Source: Posidoniimonas polymericola
GTDB lineage: Bacteria > Planctomycetota > Planctomycetia > Pirellulales > Lacipirellulaceae
DNA: 64,000 bases
Direction: 5' to 3'
Assembly: GCF_007859935.1 (NCBI RefSeq)
Contig: NZ_SJPO01000006.1
Location: 399,609-463,608 of the forward strand
The first letter of the stretch is position 1, and each line of letters starts with the position of its first letter. A model generated the notes under the pieces. The model was not told the origin of the DNA, searched no databases, and worked only from the letters and a program-made list of their open reading frames with translations. This document shows positions 43,939 through 53,171 of the stretch, piece by piece. The position numbers were made by a program, and so were the translations under genes.

Positions 43939-46398
43939 CTAGCGGAGCGGCGCGTCGAGAGACGCGGGGCGTGCGACGAGCTCACCGGGACCGTCGAGTT
44001 CGATGAGGAACAGCCTCGCCTGACCGCGGTCGGCGGTCGCGACGACGCGGGCGCCGGCGGGGAGAAACGCCGGCGCCAGCTCTTGGTGCCCGCGGTCTCG
44101 GTAGATCAACAGCACCCGCCCTGCGTCGTCCGCGCACTCGACAAGCTCTTGGCCATCCAGGTGATCGAAGTTGGCGATGTCATCGCGGTGCAGGTAGAAC
44201 GGCACGCCAGACCACTCGTGACCGACCGTGACCACGGGGACGTCTGGGGTCGCGGCGAATTGGCCCCTCAATGGGGACGCGGGGCCGAACAGCGTTTGAG
44301 CCGTGGCGTAGCGGGGGATTTCTCGGTGAAGCACGACAGTCGCCGCCAGCAGCGTGGCCACGGCGCAGATCCCCCAGGCAGTCTTTGGGCCCTGCAGGTT
44401 CTGACGCGTCCACCGGACCACGAACAGCAGCGAAATGCCAATGATGCTCGACACGATCAATAGACGCAACGATTCGAATCCCGACCACGCGCCAAGCGCG
44501 ATGAACCCGACACTTGCGATGATCGTCGTGGAGGTCGCCAACCAAGGCGCCCAACCGGTGGTGTACCGACTCCATTTGATTCCCTCCCGCTGCCAGAGGA
44601 TGTCCTCCAGGCACTTGCCAACTACCAGAGCAAGAGCGGGAGCAGCCGGCAGAATGTACGGCGGGAGCTTGCAACGCGAGATCGTGAAGAAGGCAAAACA
44701 CCACACGGCCCACAGGACCATAAAGCCGAGGATGGGGGTCCGCCGCTCGCCGACCGCCTGCGATCGTGTGCCAAGGTAGCTGGCGCACGGCAGTGCGAGG
44801 AACGACCACGGGTGACCACCGATCAGCAGCACCGGCAGGAAGAACCAGAGTGGTTTGGCGTGGAAGGCGCCGCCGAACCGCTCGACGTTGTGCAGGTAGA
44901 AAAATTGGTAAGCGAAGTCGGGGACCTCGCGGCTCACGGCGATAAACCACGGCGCCGCGATGAGGGTCACTACCGCGGTGAGCAAGAGCCAGCTCACAGC
45001 GTTCAGCCTAGCCGCCCCCTGCGTCAGCCAGGCGTAGGCGGTAACCGGCGGCAAGAACAGCACCAGAGCAATCGGCCCCTTCGCCATGAAACCGACGCCC
45101 ACCGCGAAGCTCGCCAAGAGCCACCAGCCGCGCCGCAGCCGTTGCTCACGGATTGCCTCGCACGCCGCAAATAGCGCCAAAGCCACGAATGCAGACAGCA
45201 GGCCGTCGATCAGCAGGATGCGGCTCGCGCCGAGAAAGCCGACCGACAACGCCAGCACCCCCCCGGCCAGGAGCCCAACACGGCGGTTGAAGAGCCGGTT
45301 GCCGAAGGCCATCGTCATCGCGAGCGTCAGCACGCCGCTCAGCGCCGGGACAAGCCGCGCCGACCACTCCGAAACCCCGAACACCGAATAGCTTGCCGCG
45401 CACGCCCAGTACAGCAGCGGCGGCTTGTCGTAGTACGTCTTGTAGTTCAGCTTCGGGACCAGCCAGTCTCCGGAGACTACCATCTCGCGCGGGATCTCGG
45501 CGTAACGGGTCTCGTCGCGGTCGATGAGCGGGTAGGACAACCCCGAGAGCAGCAGCACCGCGGCCACCACCAGCAGCGAGGCCTGCAGCCATGCGAGGCG
45601 GCGATCGGAATGACCGGACTGGGTCGGGCCAGCCGGCTCTCGCGCGGCGACCGCCGTTCCGGGGAACTGCACGCGATTCCACCAGAACCGAACCAGGCTC
45701 GCGAGCACGACCGGGATGTGACTCACCGAGACCGTGCTCTCGCCCTCCACCCGAGGGCGGTGGGTCACGCCGACCTCAACAACCGAGAAGCCGTTCTGCC
45801 TGGCGGCGGTCAGCAACTCGGTGTTGACCAGGAACCCGTCAGTGGTGACGGGAAGCTGCTGCAGCTTGTCGCGTCGGAACATCTTGAAAGCGCAGTCGAT
45901 GTCACGCACCGAGGTCCCCACAAGCGTCCTTACCAACAGGTTGTAAACCCGTGAGTAGAAGCACCGCAGCGGGGCGTCTTTGCGGTCGATCCGGTAACCG
46001 CAGACGATGTCGTAGTCTCTTGCCAGCAGGGCAAAGCGGTTAATCTCGGCCAGGTCAAACTGGACGTCCGAATCCGTGAAGACCACCAGGTCGCACTCGG
46101 CGGCGGCGAAACCGGTCCGCAACGCGGCGCCGTACCCTTGGTTCTGGTCGTGCCGCAGCACCCGCAGCGCCGGGTACTCTGCCCGCAGCGTTACTAGGCA
46201 CTCGCCCGTGTCGTCCTGGCTGCCGTCGTCAACGACGATGATTTCGTGCCGGTCGGACACGGCTCGGAGCGCCCGGTCCGCCTCTCCAACGGCCCGGGGT
46301 AGGGCCTCGCTCTCGTTCCAGGCGGGCAGGACGAGCGAGATGCTCGCTGCGGTGCGTCCACTCCGTTCACCAGCAACGCCTGCTGTCGATTCTGACAC
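43939..46398 (-). CDS. Fused GT2 polyprenyl-phosphate glycosyltransferase and GT39/ArnT-like membrane glycosyltransferase
   Basis: 819 residues. Residues about 15-250 form a GT2 domain of the dolichyl-phosphate mannose synthase type (LVLPAWNESEALPRAVG, IIVVDDGSQDDTG, FTDSDVQFDLAEI). After a linker the second half, from about 275, is a GT39/ArnT-like polytopic enzyme (SGLSYPLIDRDETRYAEIPREMV, WLVPKLNYKTYYDKPPLLYWA). The N-half would charge a sugar onto the polyprenyl carrier and the C-half transfer it to protein or lipid at the outer face. The two are usually separate genes. Confidence 0.88.
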   Translation of the reverse strand: MSESTAGVAGERSGRTAASISLVLPAWNESEALPRAVGEADRALRAVSDRHEIIVVDDGSQDDTGECLVTLRAEYPALRVLRHDQNQGYGAALRTGFAAAECDLVVFTDSDVQFDLAEINRFALLARDYDIVCGYRIDRKDAPLRCFYSRVYNLLVRTLVGTSVRDIDCAFKMFRRDKLQQLPVTTDGFLVNTELLTAARQNGFSVVEVGVTHRPRVEGESTVSVSHIPVVLASLVRFWWNRVQFPGTAVAAREPAGPTQSGHSDRRLAWLQASLLVVAAVLLLSGLSYPLIDRDETRYAEIPREMVVSGDWLVPKLNYKTYYDKPPLLYWACAASYSVFGVSEWSARLVPALSGVLTLAMTMAFGNRLFNRRVGLLAGGVLALSVGFLGASRILLIDGLLSAFVALALFAACEAIREQRLRRGWWLLASFAVGVGFMAKGPIALVLFLPPVTAYAWLTQGAARLNAVSWLLLTAVVTLIAAPWFIAVSREVPDFAYQFFYLHNVERFGGAFHAKPLWFFLPVLLIGGHPWSFLALPCASYLGTRSQAVGERRTPILGFMVLWAVWCFAFFTISRCKLPPYILPAAPALALVVGKCLEDILWQREGIKWSRYTTGWAPWLATSTTIIASVGFIALGAWSGFESLRLLIVSSIIGISLLFVVRWTRQNLQGPKTAWGICAVATLLAATVVLHREIPRYATAQTLFGPASPLRGQFAATPDVPVVTVGHEWSGVPFYLHRDDIANFDHLDGQELVECADDAGRVLLIYRDRGHQELAPAFLPAGARVVATADRGQARLFLIELDGPGELVARPASLDAPLR

Positions 46399-46557
46399 TT
46401 GTCGCTTCCTTGCGTTGTCGCTTGCTTGAACTTGATGCCAGAGGCCCCATCCGTGGGCGAACCAGCTAGTTTTCAGAGGGCTACTAAGTTTCTAGGAGTT
46501 GGTGAGGGCGTTCGAAGTGAGGAGTTTGTTAGAAGTCGGGGGCCAAGTGACGCAAAC

Positions 46558-47652
46558 TCACTCGGAAGCCAGCGCCTCATGGGCCTCGAGTAGCTCCTCG
46601 AGCTGCACGGCCGTGTCGTAACTCTCGAAGTCTCGCAGACGGACTCCGAACGAATGGGCGACTGTCGCGGTCCAACTTGGCCATGGCGAGTAGCTTGCGT
46701 AGTGCGACGCCAGCGGGTTGGTGGGGAGCCACAGCTGCGACACCGCAAGCGCGGCCGCGCAGACGAGTACGGGCCCCAGCCTGCCGGCCGACGTCGGGCG
46801 ATCGACCGCGAAGGCAAGCCTTCTGGCCCGCAGCCTCAACTCGCTCTGGCTACGCCAGAACATGAGCGAACCCTCGGGCGGCGCCGAACGGTTCTCGACC
46901 AACCGCAGCAGGGTCCTCAGGTAGAGGGCGGTAGATTGCGCGTCGCCACTGGCTGCGTCATCGCAGACAAACTCCCTAACCAACGAAGAGCGCCTCCCGC
47001 TCACCCAAACCAATGGATGGAACCAGAAGAACACCTGGGCCGCCTTCTGGAGGAACAACTGCATCGGGTGCTGAGTCTTCAGATGCGTCAGCTCGTGCCG
47101 CAGCACATGCTCTAGCTCAACGGGGTCGCCTTCCACCAGAGTCCTCGGCAAAAAAACCAGCGGTCGGTGAAACTGGTAGCAGAACGGTCCTAGGTCTTGC
47201 GGGGATTCCCGGTAACAAAGCTCATCGATTAGCGGGGTGAGCAGCTCGGCCGGGACCCGACGCCGCAGCTGCTCCTGGACCGCTTCCGGGTAGGGGGGGC
47301 AGCGCGACAGGAATGAGCGCACCGCAAAGAATTGCATGCACCACCTGACAATCATCACGCCAACGCCGCCAACCCAGACCGCCAGCAAGCTGGCCCCCAG
47401 CACGAATTCGGTGTTGGCGACCGCCAGCAGGCCTTTGGGCCCCAGGCCCGACCACGGATGGATCCACTCGAGACGCGGCAGCAAGACCCCCATCGCCAGC
47501 AGCAGCAACAGGCTGACGAAGCACGCGTTCCAGACGCGGCTCTTGGTCACAGCGGCGTCGGTCCACCGCTCCATGCCCCAGGCGACGCCGATGACCAGCG
47601 TCGCCTGCAGCGAGAGCGAGAGCAAGACCTGAAGCCATTGAAGACTGTTCAC
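46558..47652 (-). CDS. M56-family (BlaR1-like) membrane metalloprotease without sensor domain
   Basis: 364 residues from GTG 47652, overlapping the BlaI stop (GTGA). Four hydrophobic helices surround a zinc site HELTHLK in LEHVLRHELTHLKTQHP. The penicillin-binding sensor that BlaR1 has at its C-terminus is absent; the protein ends about 90 residues after the last helix. Its role would be cleavage of the BlaI repressor in response to an unknown cue. Confidence 0.9.
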   Translation of the reverse strand: MNSLQWLQVLLSLSLQATLVIGVAWGMERWTDAAVTKSRVWNACFVSLLLLLAMGVLLPRLEWIHPWSGLGPKGLLAVANTEFVLGASLLAVWVGGVGVMIVRWCMQFFAVRSFLSRCPPYPEAVQEQLRRRVPAELLTPLIDELCYRESPQDLGPFCYQFHRPLVFLPRTLVEGDPVELEHVLRHELTHLKTQHPMQLFLQKAAQVFFWFHPLVWVSGRRSSLVREFVCDDAASGDAQSTALYLRTLLRLVENRSAPPEGSLMFWRSQSELRLRARRLAFAVDRPTSAGRLGPVLVCAAALAVSQLWLPTNPLASHYASYSPWPSWTATVAHSFGVRLRDFESYDTAVQLEELLEAHEALASE

Positions 47653-48035
47653 TTCCGCGCCTCCAACTGCTCTATCAACTGTTTGATCTCAGCCAGGTCT
47701 TCGTGGTTCACCTTCGGGTCGCTGATCATGTTCAGCACAAGCGACTTCACCGATCCGCCGAACAGCCGGTTGGCGACCTCACTAGTCATCGAGCCGGTGA
47801 CGGCCGACTTCTCAACCGCGGCCGCGTAGACAAACGCGCGTCCCCGCTTCCCCTTATTTGCGACGAAGCCCTTTTCCTCGAGGATGCGGATTGTCGTCAT
47901 CACGGTTGTGTAGGCGAGCTCGCGAGGCAGACGCTCGACAACCTCCGCCACCGTGGCCTCGCCAACGTTCCACAGCACGTTCATGATTTCGGCTTCGGGG
48001 CCGGTCAGCATCATTGATTCGGGTCGATGTGGCAT
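47649..48035 (-). CDS. BlaI/MecI/CopY-family transcriptional repressor
   Basis: 128 residues from ATG 48035 (a second ATG is 7 codons in). The winged-helix segment LTGPEAEIMNVLWNVGEATVAEVVERLP and recognition helix TTVMTTIRILEEKGFV are typical, and the C-terminal dimerisation part ends KQLIEQLEARK. It likely represses its own operon through the palindrome at 49012-49027, and is cotranscribed with the upstream DUF1559 gene (13-base gap) and the downstream protease. Confidence 0.93.
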   Translation of the reverse strand: MPHRPESMMLTGPEAEIMNVLWNVGEATVAEVVERLPRELAYTTVMTTIRILEEKGFVANKGKRGRAFVYAAAVEKSAVTGSMTSEVANRLFGGSVKSLVLNMISDPKVNHEDLAEIKQLIEQLEARK

Positions 48036-48048
48036 TGCTGGGCTCCGA

Positions 48049-48957
48049 CTACCGGACAAACCGTTGCGAGGACTGACGATAGACCGCGGTATCGACGCTG
48101 TCCGACACGAGTTCGACACGCCCGTCCGCCCACAAGAAGTTGACGCCGCCGGGGTGGCGGCTATCAAACTCGCACTCGTCGCACTCCTCGCAATTGGGCC
48201 GCGTGATCGCCGACCCCACCAAGCGACACTCCGCGTCTTCGCCGAGGACGTCCACCCCCAGCCAGGTCGACGGCGCCCTGGCCATCGTGCGCTCTCCAAC
48301 CAAGATCGTCGCGCTGGCGCCACGCCGGAGGTCCGCGAATCGGACCCGCCGGTCATGGACAATTGTGCCGTCGCTTGGCGTCCGCTGCAGCACGCCGTTG
48401 ATCTGGTCATGGTCGTCGGCCTCGGTGGTGCCGAATACGCCCAGGTAGCTTGCCGTAGGAAGCGTAAGCAGCACGTCACCCAGTTGATCGGCGGCGGCGG
48501 AAGCGGCGAACGCATCGTCGTCGGTGTCAGTGTCGGTGTCGGCCCGCAGCTCAAACTGGGGCTCGGCAATGTCGGAAGGGCAAACCAAAATCTTCAGCGA
48601 CGCCTCGTTCATTCGACTCGGCGACTGGGCTGGATCGGCGAACCTTCTCGCCAGGCTCGGCTCCCCCAGCTCGGCAAGCAGCGAGGTCGCCCAGCCAGAG
48701 ACGAAACCCGGCTCCCGATTGTCGTCACTCCAGGCCGCTGGAAACCGGCGATGGCTGTCATGGTAGGCTTGGGTCGCGAGGCCAATTTGGCGGAGCTGGC
48801 TTCCACAAGTCGCTCGGCGGGCCGACTCCCGGGCAAACACAATCGCAGGCAGTAACAACGCCAGCAGCACGCCAGTGCACGCCATCACAACCAGCAGCTC
48901 ACACACGGTGAACCCGTGCGTTGGCGGCTTGCGTCGAGGTTGGGTGGCGGTGGGCAT
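48049..48957 (-). CDS. DUF1559 (SBP_bac_10) pseudopilin-like protein
   Basis: 302 residues. A prepilin-like leader and helix (THGFTVCELLVVMACTGVLLALLLPAI, Glu5 kept) precede the conserved RRATCGSQLRQIGLATQAYHDSHRRFPAAW and the C-terminal H-X9-DG motif (HPGGVNFLWADG). DUF1559 proteins are abundant in planctomycetes and are secreted or surface pseudopilins of unknown function. A DTDTDTDD acidic run occurs mid-protein. It is the first gene of an operon with BlaI and M56, which is unusual. Confidence 0.93.
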   Translation of the reverse strand: MPTATQPRRKPPTHGFTVCELLVVMACTGVLLALLLPAIVFARESARRATCGSQLRQIGLATQAYHDSHRRFPAAWSDDNREPGFVSGWATSLLAELGEPSLARRFADPAQSPSRMNEASLKILVCPSDIAEPQFELRADTDTDTDDDAFAASAAADQLGDVLLTLPTASYLGVFGTTEADDHDQINGVLQRTPSDGTIVHDRRVRFADLRRGASATILVGERTMARAPSTWLGVDVLGEDAECRLVGSAITRPNCEECDECEFDSRHPGGVNFLWADGRVELVSDSVDTAVYRQSSQRFVR

Positions 48958-49004
48958 CGAGGGCGAATCTGGCCGCGGCGTCGAGGCGTTCGTCGGGTAC
49001 AGGC

Positions 49005-49027
49005 AGTATACTACTAACGCTTTAGTA
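49005..49027 (-). promoter_or_regulatory. BlaI-type operator and -10 element
   Basis: The perfect inverted repeat TACTAA-CGCT-TTAGTA (49012-49027) lies directly upstream of a minus-strand -10 TATACT (49010-49005). ATG of the DUF1559 gene is about 50 bases further. Position and palindrome fit repression by the BlaI protein of the same operon. The match is to a BlaI-like palindrome in general, not to a determined consensus. Confidence 0.6.
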
Positions 49028-49137
49028 ATTCGGCTATGCCAGATCTGCGTGAGAACTTATTTGCCTGCGAGCCGCCACTTTCCACAAGCCGCACCGCCGA
49101 CTGCTAGCACACGCCGCGGCGAAGCCTGGGGCCGGAC

Positions 49138-50700
49138 CTATAGCGTTCCGTGGAGCAACAGAGCCCCGGTTGGGCATTTGGCGACGCATTCGGTGACGGC
49201 CCCACCGAGTGCGGCGTCGAGCGAAACGCCCGAGGGCGGGTTGATCCGAGTTTCAGCGCCACGACCGGTCACCGCCAATCCGACCGCCTCGGGGTCGTCC
49301 GCGGCTAGCTGGACACAGATACCGCAGAGGATGCACTTGCCGTACTCGAGGGTAACCCGCTCTCCCATCAGGCGCCCCTGGTAGCGTTTCCCTTCGCCCC
49401 GGTAGCGCAGGGCGTTGCAGTCGTACATCGCCGCGTAGTGGTGTAGCAGGCAACTGGCGAGCGCTCGGCAGTCACACTCTAGGCAGCGGCGGGCCTCGCG
49501 CTGGGCTGCCTCTTCTGGCGAGTCGCACTCGAGGAACTGCCGATCGGCTCGCACGGTCGGCTCCGTGCCGGCGCAGTAGTCGCACACCTCATGGCCCGCC
49601 AGCTTGGCCAGACGAGTTTCGTAGGAGGCGCGGCGGTCGGGTGGCGGGGCCCCGCGGAGCCAGCTGTTGATGCAGTCGGCCGCCAGCTTCCCCTCGGCGA
49701 CCGATTGCACCACCAGCTTGTACGGACGCACCGCGTTGCCCGCCGCGAAGACGCCACTCTGGCTGGTCATCCGTGTCGCCGGATCAACCTTGAGGCCGCT
49801 CTTGGTCGCGGCGAGTTCGGGAAGATCGCCGTCCGCTGAGCGGGGCCTGCCGGTGGCGAGCAACACGGCGTCGTAGTCACGCGATGACAACTCGAGGAAG
49901 CCCGGCAGGTCTACCGAGTCTCCAAAACGTGTCCCGACGCCGAGTGAAATCACTGCTTGTGCTTCGCCCCGCAGCACATCGATTGGCAGCTCGTCGGCGA
50001 ACGCGGTCCGCAGTCGGCCCCCCGGTTCAGACTCTGCGTCCAAAAGATCACAACGGTGGCCCAGCCGCCGCAAATGGAACACGGCGGTCAGCCCGGTCGG
50101 CCCCGCGCCGATCACCGCGACCCGCTTGCCGCTGTCAGGCGCCGTGCTGGGGCGGTAGGGAGTAGCCGAAGCGCGGTCCTTGTCCGCAACGAACTGCTTG
50201 ATCTTGCAGATTGCGGCGGGGCTGTCGTGCTGCCCGCGCCGGCACGCCTGCTCGCAGACCTCGGGACAGACCCGGCCGAGGATAGCCGGCAGGGCGATTT
50301 CGCGCTTGACGGTCGCCACGGCCGCGGCGTAGTCGCCGTCGGCCACCAGCCGCAGCATATTCGGGATGTCCATCTTCGCCGGGCACGTGTTCTGGCAGGG
50401 CGCGTGGCAGTCACCCGCGTGGTCCGCAAGCAGCAACTCGATGCCCGTCCTCCGCAGGGCGTGAACCTCCGGGGTCTCCGACTCAACCCGCATCCCATCG
50501 CGGACCTTCGTCGCGCACGAAGGCACAAAACCCTCGGCGCCGTCCACCCGCACCAGGCAGCACATGCACGAGGTGTTCGGCCCGTGGTCGGCCAGGCTGC
50601 ACATCGACGGCACGTCAATCCCTAACTGCCGGGCGGCGTCGAGCACGGTCGCGTTGTCGTCGACTTCGACGCGGGCGTCGTCGATCCAGAGCTGAATCAT
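49138..50700 (-). CDS. FAD-dependent oxidoreductase with N-terminal 2Fe-2S and several 4Fe-4S sites
   Basis: 520 residues from ATG 50700, which overlaps the stop of the NuoEF gene (TGATG). Residues 1-75 are a 2Fe-2S plant-type ferredoxin domain like NuoG N-terminus (CSLADHGPNTSCMCCLVRVD). Next come Cys-rich blocks (CHAPCQNTCPAKMD, VCPEVCEQACRRG) and the pyridine nucleotide-disulfide fold (VIGAGPTGLTAVFHLRRL, FAAGNAVRPYK), as in GltD/NfnB. The C-terminal end has further clusters (CDYCAGTEP, CLECDCRAL, CILCGICVQLA, CVAKCPTGAL). It would pass electrons between the NuoEF partner and another acceptor or donor. Confidence 0.85.
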   Translation of the reverse strand: MIQLWIDDARVEVDDNATVLDAARQLGIDVPSMCSLADHGPNTSCMCCLVRVDGAEGFVPSCATKVRDGMRVESETPEVHALRRTGIELLLADHAGDCHAPCQNTCPAKMDIPNMLRLVADGDYAAAVATVKREIALPAILGRVCPEVCEQACRRGQHDSPAAICKIKQFVADKDRASATPYRPSTAPDSGKRVAVIGAGPTGLTAVFHLRRLGHRCDLLDAESEPGGRLRTAFADELPIDVLRGEAQAVISLGVGTRFGDSVDLPGFLELSSRDYDAVLLATGRPRSADGDLPELAATKSGLKVDPATRMTSQSGVFAAGNAVRPYKLVVQSVAEGKLAADCINSWLRGAPPPDRRASYETRLAKLAGHEVCDYCAGTEPTVRADRQFLECDSPEEAAQREARRCLECDCRALASCLLHHYAAMYDCNALRYRGEGKRYQGRLMGERVTLEYGKCILCGICVQLAADDPEAVGLAVTGRGAETRINPPSGVSLDAALGGAVTECVAKCPTGALLLHGTL

Positions 50701-53171
50701 CAGGCGGCGTTCGGTTGGGTCTTGCGTCGCCGGGGCGACGCCGGGCTGGTGGTGACGATCGCCTGCTCGGGGCACGTCGTGCGGCAAGCGTCGCACCGGG
50801 TGCAGCGGTCGAGGTCGATCACGTGCTGGCGGTAGGGCGTCGGTTCGATCGCGGCGACCGGGCAGTGCTGCGCACACAGCGTGCAACCAACGCAGTCCTG
50901 GGTGACGTGGTAGCTGATCAGCGACTTGCAGCGTCCCGCCGGGCAGCGGCCTTCCAGGTGGGCCTCGTACTCGTCGCGGAAGTGTCGGAAGGTCGTCAGC
51001 ACCGGGTTGGGCGCCGTCTTGCCGAGCCCGCAGAGGCTGCCGTGCGCCACACTTACCGCCAGCGACTCGATCTCAGAAAGGTCGCGCCGCGTCCCCTTTC
51101 CCGCGCACAGGCGCTCGAGCAGGTCGAGCAGCTTGCGTGTCCCGACACGGCAGAAGGTGCAGTGCCCACACGACTCCTGCTGCGTGAACTCCAAGAAGTA
51201 GCGGGCCACGTCGACCATGCAGTCGGTGTCGTCGAGCACGACCAGCCCCCCCGACCCCATGATGGCGCCCTGCTGCCGGAGCGCATCGTAGTCGATCGGG
51301 ATGTCTGAGAGTTCGGCCGGCAGGCAGCCCCCCGACGGCCCGCCGATCTGCACCGCCTTGAAGCGTCTGCCTACCGCCACGCCGCCGCCGTACTCCTCGA
51401 TCAGCTGACGGATAGTAACGCCCATGGGCGCCTCGACCAGTCCGCCGCGGCGGACCTTGCCGGCCAACGAGAACACCTTGGTCCCCTTGCTCGACTCCGT
51501 GCCTAGGGCGGCAAACGACGAGGCGCCGTGCCGCAGGATCCACGGCACGCAGGCGAGCGACTCGACATTGTTCACTAGCGTAGGACGGCCCCACAGCCCC
51601 GACTCGGCAGGGTAGGGGGGCTTGCTGCGCGGCGTGCCACGGCGTCCCATCACCGACTCGATGAGGGCGGTCTCCTCGCCGCAGATGAAGGCCCCGGCCC
51701 CCTCGACCACCTCGACGTCAAACTCTAGCGAACTCCCCAAGATGCCCTTGCCGAGGTAGCCCTTGGACCGCATCTGATCGACCGTCTCGCGCATCCGCTG
51801 CACGGCGACTGGGTACTCGTTCCGGACGTACACCACCCCACGGTTGGCGCCAATCGCCCTGGCGGCGATGAGCATCCCCTCGAGCACGCCCGCCGGCGCC
51901 GACTCCATGATCGACCGGTCCATATAGGCTCCGGGGTCCCCCTCGTCGCCGTTCGCTACGACGTATTTCTCACCCGATTGCTGGCTCACCACCCGCCACT
52001 TCCGCGCCGTGGGGAACCCGCCGCCACCGCGGCCCCGGAGTCCGCTCTGCTCGATCTGGTCGATGATTTCTTCTGGACTGAGAGCCGAAACACACCTGGC
52101 GAGCGCGGCGAACCCGCCACTGCGTTCGTAGTCCTCCAGAGTCGAGTGCGCGCCAGCACGCCAGCCGGCAGTAACCACGTTGGGCAGGCCGCTTGGGCCT
52201 TCGAGCAGCGGTGTGCCCGACTCGATCGGGGCCGCGGTCTTTTTCCTGAATGGCCGGTAGCCTCCGCTCCGCCGCTTCGACTTGTCCAGGCAGTGGGCAA
52301 TGATCTCTGGCAGGTCCTCTACGCTCACGTTGGCGACCAGCTCGCCGTGTTGCGATACCGCCGGCGCCAGGTTGCAGCAACCCATGCAACCAACGGTCTC
52401 GACCGTGGCCTGCCCGGTGGGGTCGGTGTCGTCGCCGGGGGCGATCCCCAGCCCGCGTTTCAGCTCCTCCAGCACGCGGTCGGCGCCCGCCACGTGGCAG
52501 GCGGTCCCGCGGCAGACCTCGACCAGGTGCTTGCCGCACGGCTTGGTGCGGAACCGGGCGTAGAATGAAGCCACCCCGGCAAGCTGTGTCGGCGTCACCT
52601 CGGTAAGGTAGCACAGCTCGTCGAGCGCCGCGGGTGGCAGGTAGCGGTACTCTGCCTGAACGGCGTGCAGGAGCGGGATCAGCCGGTGGGCCTCGCGGCC
52701 GACGCGGTCGACTATCTCTCGCAGCGGAATGAGGTCGACCTCGGGCGCGGTTTGGTCGTCGCCGCGATTCGGATCGACCGGCGTTTCTGCTGGGTCGGAC
52801 AGGGGTTCGACAGGCGCCCGGGGCATGCAGCGGTCGAGCGTCGCCGGCAGGGGCGGCTTGGTCCCGGCTGGCCGCCGGGTCGCGACGACCAGCAGGGCCG
52901 CGGCCGCCACCGCGGTGATGCCCAGGACCCGCTCACGGTTACGCAACCGGAGCGATTGGCTGGTCTGACGCTCGACCAATCGCTCCAGCGCAGGCGCTGA
53001 TGCAGCGTCTTGCTGCGCTGCGGCCTCGGCCTCGCTCAACGCCTGAACCTCGGTTGTTCGGTGCGTCGCCCACCGCAGGTGGTCAGTCAGCAAGCAACCA
53101 ACACAGACGACCAGCGCAACAACGGCGGCCAAGGCGCTGACCCTGCGGAGTTCGCTGCGAGGAAGGCTCAT
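50700..53171 (-). CDS. Membrane-anchored NuoE-NuoF fusion with C-terminal 2[4Fe-4S] domain
   Basis: 823 residues. The N-terminal 100 residues contain two hydrophobic helices (VSALAAVVALVVCVGCLL and VLGITAVAAAALLVVATRR) joined by a charged loop. A NuoE/HndA-like domain follows at about 145-300, with 2Fe-2S motifs CRGTAC and CMGCC. A NuoF/HndC domain (GLRGRGGGGFPTARKW, then GEETALIES, CGHCTFCRVGTRKLL, SLCGLGKTAPNPVL) should bind FMN and NAD(H). The C-terminus has CVGCTLCAQHCP and CTRCDACRTTCP. The fusion to a membrane anchor is unusual. Its ATG overlaps the NapH-like gene stop. Confidence 0.87.
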   Translation of the reverse strand: MSLPRSELRRVSALAAVVALVVCVGCLLTDHLRWATHRTTEVQALSEAEAAAQQDAASAPALERLVERQTSQSLRLRNRERVLGITAVAAAALLVVATRRPAGTKPPLPATLDRCMPRAPVEPLSDPAETPVDPNRGDDQTAPEVDLIPLREIVDRVGREAHRLIPLLHAVQAEYRYLPPAALDELCYLTEVTPTQLAGVASFYARFRTKPCGKHLVEVCRGTACHVAGADRVLEELKRGLGIAPGDDTDPTGQATVETVGCMGCCNLAPAVSQHGELVANVSVEDLPEIIAHCLDKSKRRSGGYRPFRKKTAAPIESGTPLLEGPSGLPNVVTAGWRAGAHSTLEDYERSGGFAALARCVSALSPEEIIDQIEQSGLRGRGGGGFPTARKWRVVSQQSGEKYVVANGDEGDPGAYMDRSIMESAPAGVLEGMLIAARAIGANRGVVYVRNEYPVAVQRMRETVDQMRSKGYLGKGILGSSLEFDVEVVEGAGAFICGEETALIESVMGRRGTPRSKPPYPAESGLWGRPTLVNNVESLACVPWILRHGASSFAALGTESSKGTKVFSLAGKVRRGGLVEAPMGVTIRQLIEEYGGGVAVGRRFKAVQIGGPSGGCLPAELSDIPIDYDALRQQGAIMGSGGLVVLDDTDCMVDVARYFLEFTQQESCGHCTFCRVGTRKLLDLLERLCAGKGTRRDLSEIESLAVSVAHGSLCGLGKTAPNPVLTTFRHFRDEYEAHLEGRCPAGRCKSLISYHVTQDCVGCTLCAQHCPVAAIEPTPYRQHVIDLDRCTRCDACRTTCPEQAIVTTSPASPRRRKTQPNAA

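Noticed and set aside
48520..48550. Short GTCGGT-type repeat
   Set aside because: It lies inside the DUF1559 gene and codes for an acidic DTDTDTDD run; a codon-level repeat, not a regulatory or mobile element.
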